Origin: Gluconacetobacter aggeris
GTDB taxonomy: Bacteria; Pseudomonadota; Alphaproteobacteria; Acetobacterales; Acetobacteraceae
Assembly: GCF_014174395.1 (NCBI RefSeq)
Contig: NZ_JABEQD010000001.1
Coordinates: 186,001 to 250,000, forward strand
Length of the DNA: 64,000 bases
Direction: 5' to 3'
Positions 16,689-25,812 of the stretch are shown here, piece after piece; within the stretch, counting starts at the first letter, position 1; every line of letters begins with the position of its first letter. The position numbers were made by a program, and so were the translations under genes. A model generated the notes under the pieces. The model searched no databases. It was given only the letters and a program-made list of their open reading frames with translations, and had not been told where the DNA came from.

Positions 16689-18668
16689 ATGGCGCGATAC
16701 GGTTTTTCCTTCTGTCTTCCGCTGGCGCGCTCCGCCGCTGCCCTGTGCGCGCTGCTCGGCGCGTCCTCCCTTGCCCGCGCGACCCAGCCCGCCGCCCCGG
16801 CGATCATGCCGGAACAGATCAGCACGCTGCGCGGCGTCGGCGATGTCGCTCTGGCGCCGGACGGCCGGCACATCGTCTATGGCGTGCGTGCGTTTGCCGA
16901 TCCGGCACGGCCGCCGGTCACACGGCTCTGGTTCCAGCCCGTCGCGCCGGATGCGCACGCCGTCCGGCTGGAGGGGTCGCAGGACAATGACAGCCATCCG
17001 CGCTGGTCGCCCGACGGGCGGCATCTGGCCTATATCGGCCGGCATGGCGGCGCACATGACACGATATGGCTGGCCGGCCCGGCGGGCGAGGCCCCGCGCG
17101 ACCTGGGGCCCTTCGCGGGGGACGCGATCGATTTTCGCTGGTCTCCCGATGGTGGCCGTCTGGCGGTTCTGGTCCGTCCCGTCCCTCCGTCCGCGCCCGT
17201 CGCACGGGTCGACGGGTCCGCGCCGGACGACATGCCGCCAGGGCCTGGCCTGGTGATCCTGACCGTGGCGGACGGGCATATACAGCCGGTCGCGCTGGAC
17301 GCGCATGCGGTGTTCGACGTCGAATGGGCACCCGATGGACAGTCGCTGGCCGTGCGCGCCGGCCGCTCGGACGGGCTGGACGCATTCTGGTACCAATCCG
17401 CCATCAGCATCATCGATACCGCCGGTCATGTCCTGCACCGCCTGCCGGGCCGGGCGACGGCGGTGCATCCGGTCTTTTCGCCCGATGGTGGCCATCTGGC
17501 ATGGGGGCATTTCGACCAGGACGGCATCGTGGGCACCGTCAGCCGCTACGATCTGGCGGATGGACGCGCCCACAAGATAGGGGCCGGCTGGTCCGGATCG
17601 GTCCGGGCCATGGCATGGAACGCGGATGGGCGGAGCCTGACGGTGCTGGGTTTCCATGACATCGCGCCCTGTCTCGGCCGGATGGATGCCGCGAACGGCA
17701 CAATAAGCCAGACAGTGGATCTGGGCGGCGAGCCCTATGCGTTTTCCATGGCCCGCGACGGCACCGTCGCACTGCCGGCCAGCACGCCGACGCGTGCCGA
17801 GGATGTATGGATCGTTCAGGATGGCCACGGCCGGGCGCTGACCGACCTGAATCCGCAGGTGAGCGGCTGGCCTCTGGGCGCGCAGCGGGTCGTTCGCTGG
17901 CAGGGCCGCGACGGCACCGCGCTGAGCGGCCTGCTGGTCCTGCCGCCGGGGCAATCGCGCGACGTGCCGCTGTTCACGCAGATTCATGGCGGTCCGTACG
18001 ATGCCTGGGCACAAGGCTGGCTGGGCTCGTGGCATGACTGGGCGCGGATGCTGGCCAGCCATGGCATAGCGGTGTTCATGCCCAATCCGCGCGGGTCGGA
18101 CGGGCGCGGCGCCGCCTTCGCCGAGGCCACGCGCGGGGATTGGGGCGGGGCGGACGCACGCGACATCCTGGACGGCATCGACATGCTGACCCGCCAGGGC
18201 GTTGCCGACCCTCGCCGCCTGGCGCTGGGGGGATGGAGCTATGGTGGCTTCATGGCCGCCTGGATGGCCGGACATGAAAAGCGGTTCCTGACGGTGATCG
18301 ACGGCGCGGGCATCACCGACCTGCGGACGATGGCGCTTTCGACCGATGTCGGGCCCGGTTTCCTGCCGCCCTATTTTGGCGATCCGGTCGACCGGGCGAC
18401 GGAATATGCCGCCCATTCGCCGATCAACGCGGCCAATTTGACGCGCATGCCAATCCTGTTGCTGCACGGCATGAGCGACGCACGCGTGCCACCGGAGCAG
18501 GCGATGATATTCTTCAACAGTCTGAAGGCGCAGGGCACTCGTGTGGAGCTGGTACGCTACCCCGATGCGCCGCACTGGTTCGGCGGCGCGGTCGGCGCCA
18601 TGGTCGAGGAAGACGTGCAGCGCCGGGTTCTGACCTGGCTGACGCCCATCCTGAGGCCCGCCCCATGA
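16689..18668 (+). CDS. Exported S9-family (prolyl oligopeptidase-like) peptidase
   Basis: This 659-aa protein has a signal peptide (to about residue 32, ARA-T), a beta-propeller of TolB/PD40-like repeats (DVALAPDGRHIVYG, SHPRWSPDGRHLAYI, DFRWSPDGGRLAVL and others) and a C-terminal alpha/beta-hydrolase domain. The triad is visible: Ser517 in GGWSYGG, Asp597 in MSDARVPP and His629 in PDAPHWF. The family cleaves short peptides, dipeptidyl or acylaminoacyl types. It acts in the periplasm. Its stop overlaps the permease start (ATGA), so peptide cleavage and amino acid uptake are co-produced. I chose 16689 because the signal peptide begins there; 16659 is possible. Confidence 0.88.
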   Translation: MARYGFSFCLPLARSAAALCALLGASSLARATQPAAPAIMPEQISTLRGVGDVALAPDGRHIVYGVRAFADPARPPVTRLWFQPVAPDAHAVRLEGSQDNDSHPRWSPDGRHLAYIGRHGGAHDTIWLAGPAGEAPRDLGPFAGDAIDFRWSPDGGRLAVLVRPVPPSAPVARVDGSAPDDMPPGPGLVILTVADGHIQPVALDAHAVFDVEWAPDGQSLAVRAGRSDGLDAFWYQSAISIIDTAGHVLHRLPGRATAVHPVFSPDGGHLAWGHFDQDGIVGTVSRYDLADGRAHKIGAGWSGSVRAMAWNADGRSLTVLGFHDIAPCLGRMDAANGTISQTVDLGGEPYAFSMARDGTVALPASTPTRAEDVWIVQDGHGRALTDLNPQVSGWPLGAQRVVRWQGRDGTALSGLLVLPPGQSRDVPLFTQIHGGPYDAWAQGWLGSWHDWARMLASHGIAVFMPNPRGSDGRGAAFAEATRGDWGGADARDILDGIDMLTRQGVADPRRLALGGWSYGGFMAAWMAGHEKRFLTVIDGAGITDLRTMALSTDVGPGFLPPYFGDPVDRATEYAAHSPINAANLTRMPILLLHGMSDARVPPEQAMIFFNSLKAQGTRVELVRYPDAPHWFGGAVGAMVEEDVQRRVLTWLTPILRPAP

Positions 18669-20110
18669 GCGCGCCCCGGACATTGCGCCGGGCGCTGGGC
18701 CCGGTAGACCTGCTGCTACTGGGCGTGGGCTGCGTCGTCGGGGCCGGGATCTATATTCTTCCCGGTGTCGCGGCGGCGGAATATGCCGGGCCCGCCGTCA
18801 CGCTGTCCTTCCTGGCCGCCGGAGCCGCCTGCGGCCTGACGGGGATCTGCTACGCCGAACTGTCGACCGCGATGCCGATCGCCGGAGCCTCGTACAGCTA
18901 CGTCAGCCGTGCGTTCGGGCCGGGGGCGGCCCTGTGGGTCGGCTGGATGCTGACGCTGGAATTCCTGCTGGCCGGCGCAGCGGTCGCCACCGGCTTTGCC
19001 AGCTATCTGCAAAGCCTGCTGGTGGCGCTGGGGCACGGGCTGCCGGCGGCACTGATCCAGCCCAGCGTGGGGTCGGCCGCCGGCATGGCGGGACCGCATG
19101 CCAATCTGACCGCATTCCTGTCCCTGATGCTGATCGCGGTGGCGCTGGTGCGGGGGGTGCGGGAATCGGCCCGCGTCAACACCGCCCTCGTCGTGGTGAA
19201 GACGGGCGTCCTGCTGGTGTTCCTGGGCATCGGGATCGGCCATGTGAATCCGGCCAACTGGTCGCCTTTCCTGCCGCCCTCGGAGGGCGGGTTCCGTTTC
19301 GGCGTGCCCGGCGTGCTGCGCGCCGCGTCGATCGTCGTCTTTGCCTATCTCGGCTTCGACACCGTCGCGACGGCGGCGGCGGAGGCCCGCCGCCCGGCAC
19401 GCGACCTGCCGGTCGGCCTGATCGGAACGCTGCTGGTCAGTGCGCTGCTCTATGCCCTGGTTTCGCTGGTTCTGACGGGCCTAGTGCCCTTCCGTGGCCT
19501 CGACGTGCCCGATCCGGTGGCGGAGGCCATGGCGGCGGTCGGCTATCCGCGCATCGGCATCCTGCTGCGGATCGGCGCGCTGACGGGCCTGGCATCGGTG
19601 ATGCTGGTCAATACCTACGGCCATTCGCGCATCTGCTTCGCCATGGCGCGCGACGGCCTGCTGCCCGGATGGTTCATGCGGCTGCACCCGCGCCACGGCA
19701 CGCCGGGGCTGGGCATCGTGCTGGCCGCCGCACTGGCGGGCCTGCTGGCGGCATTGTTTCCCATCGGCGTGCTGGCGGACCTGGTCAGTATCGGCACCAT
19801 GGTCGCCTTTTCGGGCGTGGCGCTCAGCGCCATGCGGCTGCGAGTGGTGGCCCCGGACATGGCGCGGCCGTTCCGCATCCCGCTGGGCGGCGTGCGGGCC
19901 TTCGGTCTCTGGCTGGGAATGGTGCCGGTCTGCGCGCTGATCGTGTCGGTGGGGACGATCTGCATCGTCCTGGCCGGGATCGGCCAGCAGGCCATGTCCG
20001 GCCGGCCGTCGGCCGCCATCTTCCTGCTGCTGTACCTGGCGGCGGGGGCGGTGCTGGCCCGCCGCCAGTCCCGCCGCCGCCGGGGTGAAGGTGCTGATAG
20101 GGGGCTCTGA
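18665..20110 (+). CDS. Amino acid permease (APC superfamily, cationic-type)
   Basis: This 481-aa transporter has about 12-13 hydrophobic helices. LLLLGVGCVVGAGIYILPG is the helix-1 signature of APC transporters. The wording in helices 3-8 (GASYSYVSRAFGPGAALWVGW, and FAYLGFDTVATAAAEARRPARDLPVG) matches the cationic amino acid transporter subgroup. Its ATG overlaps the peptidase stop, indicating translational coupling and a shared job: uptake of amino acids freed by the S9 peptidase. The C-terminus is Arg-rich and cytoplasmic. Confidence 0.88.
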   Translation: MSAPRTLRRALGPVDLLLLGVGCVVGAGIYILPGVAAAEYAGPAVTLSFLAAGAACGLTGICYAELSTAMPIAGASYSYVSRAFGPGAALWVGWMLTLEFLLAGAAVATGFASYLQSLLVALGHGLPAALIQPSVGSAAGMAGPHANLTAFLSLMLIAVALVRGVRESARVNTALVVVKTGVLLVFLGIGIGHVNPANWSPFLPPSEGGFRFGVPGVLRAASIVVFAYLGFDTVATAAAEARRPARDLPVGLIGTLLVSALLYALVSLVLTGLVPFRGLDVPDPVAEAMAAVGYPRIGILLRIGALTGLASVMLVNTYGHSRICFAMARDGLLPGWFMRLHPRHGTPGLGIVLAAALAGLLAALFPIGVLADLVSIGTMVAFSGVALSAMRLRVVAPDMARPFRIPLGGVRAFGLWLGMVPVCALIVSVGTICIVLAGIGQQAMSGRPSAAIFLLLYLAAGAVLARRQSRRRRGEGADRGL

Positions 20111-20128
20111 CGCCCCCGTCCCGCTTTT

Positions 20129-20770
20129 TCAGGCGCCGGAGATCACGCGACCGAACGCCGCCATGTCCTCGGCCACACGTCGCTGTTGCAGGGTGCCGCA
20201 TGACAGCGCGTCATGCACCCCCTGCCAGTCCTCGGGGCCATTATGCTGACCCAGCCGGATCTGCCCCCGCAGCGTGTCGAGGGGGATTTCGAACCCTGCG
20301 ATGCCGCCGAGCAGCCGATCGATATAGGTTGCGACCTGCGCCGGCCGCCACGTCCCCCCGGCGGGCACCGCCAGGGCACTGCCGCGCTCCAGGATATCGC
20401 GCAAGGCAGCCGCATCCTCGATCACGGTCGGAATGCCCGTCGCATGGACGGCGCTGTACAGCCAGGTCGGAACGCGCGGGCTGGTGTGGTACCAATCCGG
20501 CGAGACGCCGGCGTCGGCCCCCAGGAACGTCACCAGCACCGGCCGGCCGGCGGCCAGATCGGCCAGTTGCGGGTTACGGCGATCGAGGTGGCCGACCAGC
20601 GTGCCCAGCGGCCCGCGACGACGATCCAGCAGCAACGGCAGATGACAGGCTTCAGGCGCACCCCCATCGGAGCCCGCCGACATGGTAATGACCGTGCCCA
20701 GACGCGCGCGCGCGATCAGGTCGTGCAGACAGGCGGTATCGTCGCAAACATAGTCTGGTGGAACGTACAT
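20129..20770 (-). CDS. PaiB-like FMN-binding protein
   Basis: This protein of about 213 aa belongs to the PaiB family (FMN-binding, described as a negative regulator of sporulation and protease genes in Bacillus). It starts with the family-typical MYVPPDYVCDD and carries HLPLLLDRR, GHLDRRNPQ, PDWYHTSPRVPTWLYSAVHATG and IAGFEIPLDTLRGQIRLGQH, the latter close to the family's IxxxxxKxKxSQN motif but altered. The PYx-N-x-W-type motif is also changed. It is convergent with the permease (18-bp gap) and divergent from the esterase. Its role is unknown; regulation or flavin-dependent chemistry are both possible. Earlier in-frame starts at 20806 and 20860 exist. Confidence 0.83.
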   Translation of the reverse strand: MYVPPDYVCDDTACLHDLIARARLGTVITMSAGSDGGAPEACHLPLLLDRRRGPLGTLVGHLDRRNPQLADLAAGRPVLVTFLGADAGVSPDWYHTSPRVPTWLYSAVHATGIPTVIEDAAALRDILERGSALAVPAGGTWRPAQVATYIDRLLGGIAGFEIPLDTLRGQIRLGQHNGPEDWQGVHDALSCGTLQQRRVAEDMAAFGRVISGA

Positions 20771-20991
20771 GACACAGAGGCTTCCGGCTGAGTGGGGATC
20801 GTACATCCTACCACCCGCGCGCCGACAGGCCGTTGTCACCGGGCCAGAACATGCCGCCACCGGGCCGTGATCGTAACGATTCCAGATCGTTCCGCCTCAT
20901 GGCCCGACCGCTGGCCTCTTTGACCCTTTCCGACACGCCCGCCGCACCAGTTTCGACAAGAATGGGCTCGAGACAGCGGAGCCCCACAATC

Positions 20992-21963
20992 GTGACCTCA
21001 GCCCTTCCTCCAGGCCTTCTGGACCCCGAGATCGCGGCATTTCGCCGGCATATGGCGCAGGCCGGACGGGATTTTCCGCCGTTCGAGACCCTGCCGCCCG
21101 AAACCGCCCGCAGCCTGGCCGCCCAGGCCCGCGCGACGCTGCCGGCCAGGGCGCCGGCCCTGGCCGACGTCAGCGACATTGTCCTTGGCGAAACCACCCC
21201 GCCGCTACGCGCGCGGATCTTCTCCCCCGGCCCGTCGCCGGATGGCGTGCTGGTCTATCTGCATGGCGGCGGGTGGACCATGTTCGGCCTGGATACGCAT
21301 GACCGGCTGATGCGCGAATATGCGGCGGGGGCCAACATGGCCGTCGTCGGGCTGGATTATGCCCTGGCGCCGGAATACGTATTCCCCGTGGCGCTCGAAC
21401 AGATCATGGATTGCCTGCGCGCGCTCCCCGTCCATCTGCCGGCGCTGGCAGGCCTGCCGCTGTTCATAGGCGGGGATTCCGCGGGCGCCAACCTGTCGCT
21501 GGCCGCAGCGATCGGGCTGCGCGACGCTGGAAGCGCGACCGGGCTGCACGGGCTGCTGCTGAGCTACGGGGTGTATGACAGTGCCTGCGACACCCCATCC
21601 TATGCCCGTTTCGCCGGGCCTGATTTCATGCTGACGCGCGACGAGATGCTATTCTTCTGGCAACGTTATATTCCCGATGCCGACCGGCGCGCGCTGCCAC
21701 TGGCCTCGCCCCTCCGGGCGGAGGTCGCGGGCCTTCCGCCGGTATTCATGACCATTGCGGAATGCGACGTGCTGGCCGACGAGAACCACGCCATGGCCGA
21801 GCGCCTGCGTGCCGCCGGCAATGCCATCATCGCCCGATCCTATCCGGGCGCCACCCATTCCTTCCTTGAAGCGCTGGACATGTCCGCAGTGGCCGCCCGC
21901 GCCGTGGCCGAGCAGATCGCATGGCTGCGCGCGAACATCGCCGAACACGAGCCGACCACATGA
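20992..21963 (+). CDS. Alpha/beta hydrolase, hormone-sensitive-lipase family esterase
   Basis: This protein of about 323 aa belongs to the HSL/acetyl-esterase family. Motifs are the oxyanion HGGGW (91-95), VVGLDYALAPEYVFPVA (118-134), the nucleophile elbow GDSAG (Ser163), an Asp in AECDVLADEN and His in GATHSF. No signal peptide is apparent. I prefer the GTG at 20992, which has GGAG 10 bases upstream; ATG 20962 and 20899 are in-frame alternatives. The stop overlaps the next start (ATGA). It hydrolyses short-chain esters or possibly an ester or lactone in the imported molecule, which is inference. Confidence 0.85.
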   Translation: MTSALPPGLLDPEIAAFRRHMAQAGRDFPPFETLPPETARSLAAQARATLPARAPALADVSDIVLGETTPPLRARIFSPGPSPDGVLVYLHGGGWTMFGLDTHDRLMREYAAGANMAVVGLDYALAPEYVFPVALEQIMDCLRALPVHLPALAGLPLFIGGDSAGANLSLAAAIGLRDAGSATGLHGLLLSYGVYDSACDTPSYARFAGPDFMLTRDEMLFFWQRYIPDADRRALPLASPLRAEVAGLPPVFMTIAECDVLADENHAMAERLRAAGNAIIARSYPGATHSFLEALDMSAVAARAVAEQIAWLRANIAEHEPTT

Positions 21964-23108
21964 CGCTGCGCCGGGGCCTGTTTCTGGCACACCGGTATGC
22001 CGGGCTGGGCATTGCACTGTTCCTGATGGTCGCGGCCGTGACCGGCACGCTCCTGACCTTTCGCGACCGCGTCGATGCTCTGCTGAATCCCGGCCTGTTC
22101 GGAGTACCAGCCGGCCCTGTGCGGCCGGCACCGGAACTGGTGGCGCGTGTCCTGACCGCGCACTCGGCCTGGCGGGTCGTGCACTTTGCCCTGCGACCGC
22201 GCTCCGGTGAGGCGCTGCGGGCCATCATGTTGCGCACACCCGATGGCGACCCCGAGGAGATCTTCATCGACCCGCGCGACGGAAGCGTGACCGGCACCCG
22301 TAACCGGCAGGCGGGTCTGGACCGGGCCCATGCGATGCAATTGCTGTACGCGCTTCATGCCACCCTGGCCCTGGGCACGGCCGGGCGCCTGCTCATGGGG
22401 GGCGTCGCCGTCGGCTGGCTGGCCCTGACCGTGATCGGGCTGGTGATCACGCTTCCCCGCCGCCGGCCATTGCTGGCGGCCTGGCAACCGGCCTGGCGCC
22501 TCAATCGCCAGATGCTGGCGCGCCGCCCCTGGCCCGAACTGCACCGCGTGATCGGGCTATGGACGATCCCGTTCATGATCGTGATGGCGCTGACATCGGT
22601 CGCAATGAATTTCTTCGACGAGGCCTTCGCGCCCATCGCAACCTTTCTGTCGCCACCCCGTGCCGGCTCGCCCTTCGCCGACGACGCGCCACCCGCTGCC
22701 ATCCATGCCGGCCCGCCTCTGGGCTACGCGGCAGCCGAGGCCATTGCCCGGACCTGGGCCGCGCATGTCCACCCCGACATGCTGCCGGTCGCCCTGGCCG
22801 ACGACCCGGCGCGGGATCTGTACGGGGTATCGTTCGCGCCCGGCGGCACCGCGCTCTATACCGGTTTCGGGCGGATCACCTGCCATATCGACCGGCATGA
22901 CGGACATATCGCATGGATCGATGATCCGCATCTGGACGGCGCGGGTGCGCTGGCGATCCGCGCGCTTTATCCACTGCATAGCGGGCAGGTCGCCGGATGG
23001 CCGACGATGGCCTGCGTGCTGGCGACGGGTATCGCCACCAGCATCATGATCGTCTCCGGCGTGCTGCCCTGGCTGCGACGGCAGCGCCAGCCCGGCCGGC
23101 GGGCATGA
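21960..23108 (+). CDS. PepSY-associated membrane protein
   Basis: This 382-aa inner-membrane protein has PepSY-TM architecture: an N-terminal helix (RGLFLAHRYAGLGIALFLM, about 5-30), a periplasmic PepSY domain, two central helices (about 135-175 and 195-220), a second PepSY-like region and a last helix near 355-375. HRYAGL is the family motif. These proteins often lie beside ferrisiderophore receptors and have been linked to iron release or reduction. Here it overlaps the esterase stop and the amidohydrolase start (both ATGA), so it belongs to this hydrolase operon. Receptor B is about 6.5 kb upstream. Confidence 0.85.
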   Translation: MTLRRGLFLAHRYAGLGIALFLMVAAVTGTLLTFRDRVDALLNPGLFGVPAGPVRPAPELVARVLTAHSAWRVVHFALRPRSGEALRAIMLRTPDGDPEEIFIDPRDGSVTGTRNRQAGLDRAHAMQLLYALHATLALGTAGRLLMGGVAVGWLALTVIGLVITLPRRRPLLAAWQPAWRLNRQMLARRPWPELHRVIGLWTIPFMIVMALTSVAMNFFDEAFAPIATFLSPPRAGSPFADDAPPAAIHAGPPLGYAAAEAIARTWAAHVHPDMLPVALADDPARDLYGVSFAPGGTALYTGFGRITCHIDRHDGHIAWIDDPHLDGAGALAIRALYPLHSGQVAGWPTMACVLATGIATSIMIVSGVLPWLRRQRQPGRRA

Positions 23109-24490
23109 CGATGCGGCCTGCCCCGCTTTGCCTGATGATCGGGCTGATGACCTGCCTGAGCGTCCCGCGACAGGCAGCGGCGGCAATCCCGCCCTGGTTG
23201 CGCGACCTCTTCCCCAGCACCTACAGGCCGCTGCCGCGCGAGGACACGCTGATCGTCCATGCGACCATCCTGGACGGTGCGGGCCACCGGATCGAGGACG
23301 GATCGCTGCTGATGCGTGACGGCAGGATCGCGGCGATCGGGCCGCATCTGACGGACGCGAAGGCGCACGTGATCGACGCGCGGGGGCGCTGGGTCACGCC
23401 CGGGCTGATCGATATCCACAGTCACGACGGCACCTATGTCGTGCCGATCACGGCAATCGACGAAGAGACGTCGGACGTGAGCGAATTGTCCGACCCCAAT
23501 GCGGCGGATAGCTGGATCGAGACCGCGATCAATCCGCAGGACCCGGCCTTTGCCCGTGCCCTGGCGCACGGAGTGACGACCTTGCAGGTCCTGCCGGGCT
23601 CCAGCCCGATCTTCGGCGGTCGCTCGGTGGTGCTGCACCCCATCCCGGCGACCACGATGCAAGCGATGAAGATGCCGGACGCGCCGTGGGGCATGAAGAT
23701 GGCCTGTGGCGAGAACCCCAGGAGCGAGGATGCCGAAAAAGGGCGCGGCCCGACGAGCCGTGAAGGGGAGATCGCCTTCATCCGCGCGGCGTTCGCCAAG
23801 GCCGGCCGCTATCGGCAGGACTGGAAGCGCTACCTGGCCGGACAGGGCACGCAGCCCGACGACGATGCTCGGCTGGACACGCTGGCGGCGGCGCTGGACG
23901 GCATGATCGCGGTACACATGCACTGCTATCGCGCCGACGAGATGGCGGTGATGCTGGATCTGAGCAGGGCCCTGGGCTTTCGCATCGCTGCCTTCCACCA
24001 TGCGGTCGAAGGCTACAAGATCGCCCCCCTTCTGGCCCGCGCCCATGTCTGCGCCGCCGTATGGTCCGACTGGTGGGGCTACAAGATGGAAGCGCTGGAC
24101 GGTATCCGTGAGAATGCCGCCTTCATCGATGCGGCGGGCGGATGCGCGATGATGCATTCGGATTCCCCTTTCCTGGGCCAATGGCTCAACATCGAAGCCG
24201 GCAAGGCCGCCGCCGCCGGGCGACGTGCCGGACTGGACCTGCCGCCCGAGCATGTCATCGGCTGGCTGACGGCCAACCCCGCCCGCGCCCTGGGGCTGGA
24301 CAGGCGAATCGGCAGCCTCGAGCCCGGCAAGGACGCCGATGCCGTGATCTGGTCGATGCAGCCGTTCAGCGTCTATGCCCATGCCGACATGGTGTTCGTC
24401 GACGGCGCGGTGGCGTTCGATCGCACCGATCCGCACCGGCGGCCCCGGACGGATTTCGAACTGGGCCGCACGCCGCCGGAGGCGCCATGA
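23105..24490 (+). CDS. Exported amidohydrolase 1 (metal-dependent)
   Basis: This 461-aa protein of the amidohydrolase superfamily has a signal peptide (1-27, ending QAAAA). It starts with a beta-sandwich part and the motif WVTPGLIDIHSHDG, with metal ligands His105 and His107. IAVHMHCYRADEM and AAFHHAVEG supply further His ligands, and MMHSDSP the catalytic Asp. It has WLTANPARALGLDRRIGSLEPGKDADAV near the C-terminus. The family includes imidazolonepropionase-like and dipeptidase-like enzymes that cleave amide bonds. The start overlaps the PepSY stop. The next gene is a degenerate relative, so the two may form a pair. Confidence 0.85.
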   Translation: MTMRPAPLCLMIGLMTCLSVPRQAAAAIPPWLRDLFPSTYRPLPREDTLIVHATILDGAGHRIEDGSLLMRDGRIAAIGPHLTDAKAHVIDARGRWVTPGLIDIHSHDGTYVVPITAIDEETSDVSELSDPNAADSWIETAINPQDPAFARALAHGVTTLQVLPGSSPIFGGRSVVLHPIPATTMQAMKMPDAPWGMKMACGENPRSEDAEKGRGPTSREGEIAFIRAAFAKAGRYRQDWKRYLAGQGTQPDDDARLDTLAAALDGMIAVHMHCYRADEMAVMLDLSRALGFRIAAFHHAVEGYKIAPLLARAHVCAAVWSDWWGYKMEALDGIRENAAFIDAAGGCAMMHSDSPFLGQWLNIEAGKAAAAGRRAGLDLPPEHVIGWLTANPARALGLDRRIGSLEPGKDADAVIWSMQPFSVYAHADMVFVDGAVAFDRTDPHRRPRTDFELGRTPPEAP

Positions 24491-25803
24491 CATGGGCCCG
24501 CCGCACTGCGGCCATGGCGATCCTGGCCACCCTGGGCCCATGGAGCCAGGCGCGGGCAGATGGCGCCCCGGCTCCGGTCATCGCCATCGTGCATGCCCTG
24601 GCCATGCCCGTCACCACGCCCCCCGTTGCCGACGCCACCATCGTGATCGCGGGCGGGCATGTACGCTCAGTCACCGCACAGGGGCCGATCCCGCCCGGCG
24701 CGCGTCGGATCGACGCGCACGGGCAGATCGTAACCCCCGCTTTGTTCAGCGCCGCGACGCAACTGGGCCTTGTGGAGGTTTCCGGTGCGCGCGATACCGA
24801 TGACCGCACCCTGTCACACGGCCCGCTCGGCCCGGCTTTCGACGTGCAATATGCCCTGAACGGGCAGTCCAATCTGCTGCCGCTGGCGCGGGCCGATGGT
24901 CTGGCCTGGGCGATGAGCTACCCCGGCGGCACGCAGATTGCACCGTTTGCAGGCCAGGGCGCGCTGATTCACCTGCGCCCCTCCGGCGACATTCTGGCCC
25001 GTGCGGGCGCGGCGATGGTGGCTCTCACGGGCGACATGGCCCTGGCGACGGCCGGCGGCTCAAGGGCCGCGCAATGGGTGCTGCTCCGCACCGCCCTGGC
25101 CGAGGCGCGACGGGCCCCATCGCCGCGCGATCCGGCATCCGCGCTCATCCTGTCGCCTGTCGACCGCGCCGCGCTGGCACCGGTGATCGCCGGCACCATG
25201 CCGCTTCTGATCGCCGCAAATCGTGAATCGGACATTCGCCAGGCCATTCGCCTGGCACGGGAGAGCGCGATCCGCGTGGCGGTGCTGGGGGGCGCCGAGG
25301 CCTGGCGGGCGGCGGCGGAACTGGCGGCGGCGCATGTGCCGGTCATCCTCGATCCAGAGGCCGACCTGCCGCAGACCTTCGACTCGCTTGGCGCCCGGCT
25401 GGACAATGCGGCCATGCTGGCGAAAGCGGGGGTGGAAATCGCCTTCTCGGTGCCTGGCAACGGAATCTACCTGAGCTACGATGCCGGCCTGGATCTGCGC
25501 GAAGGCGCCGGAATCGCGGTGGCCAACGGATTGCCTTACGCAACGGCGCTACGCGCAATCACGGCGGCCCCTGCCGCGATCTGGGGCATGCGCGGCGCGG
25601 GAACCCTGACACCCGGCGCCGGCGCGGACCTGGTACTCTGGGATGGCGACCCGCTGGAGCCCGCCAGCAATCCGGCAATGCTCTTCATCGATGGGCACGA
25701 GGTTTCGCTATCGACCCGCCAGAGGACCCTGCGGGACCGCTACGCGCCGACACGCGCCGGCACGCCGCCGGACAACGCCACCTTGCCGCCCGCCTATCGC
25801 TGA
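24487..25803 (+). CDS. Exported amidohydrolase 2, metal-site degenerate
   Basis: This 438-aa protein has the amidohydrolase fold and a signal peptide (1-25, ending ARA). In place of the LIDxHxH strand it has VTPALFSAATQLGLVEV: the two His ligands are Ala90 and Gln92. The C-terminal region is intact (GLPYATALRAITAAPAAIWGMRGAGTLTPGAGADLVLWDGDPLEP). The internal His ligands are also not obvious. It is therefore probably catalytically inactive on its own, or uses other chemistry. ATGA overlap with amidohydrolase 1 suggests a fixed ratio and perhaps a heterodimer. I rule out simple decay because the frame is intact and the fold motifs are kept. Confidence 0.82.
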   Translation: MTWARRTAAMAILATLGPWSQARADGAPAPVIAIVHALAMPVTTPPVADATIVIAGGHVRSVTAQGPIPPGARRIDAHGQIVTPALFSAATQLGLVEVSGARDTDDRTLSHGPLGPAFDVQYALNGQSNLLPLARADGLAWAMSYPGGTQIAPFAGQGALIHLRPSGDILARAGAAMVALTGDMALATAGGSRAAQWVLLRTALAEARRAPSPRDPASALILSPVDRAALAPVIAGTMPLLIAANRESDIRQAIRLARESAIRVAVLGGAEAWRAAAELAAAHVPVILDPEADLPQTFDSLGARLDNAAMLAKAGVEIAFSVPGNGIYLSYDAGLDLREGAGIAVANGLPYATALRAITAAPAAIWGMRGAGTLTPGAGADLVLWDGDPLEPASNPAMLFIDGHEVSLSTRQRTLRDRYAPTRAGTPPDNATLPPAYR

Positions 25804-25812
25804 GGAGATCCG

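Noticed and set aside
16542-18683. Long minus-strand open frame (713 codons) opposite the S9 peptidase
   Set aside because: The plus-strand gene has a full catalytic triad and signal peptide; the antisense frame has neither.
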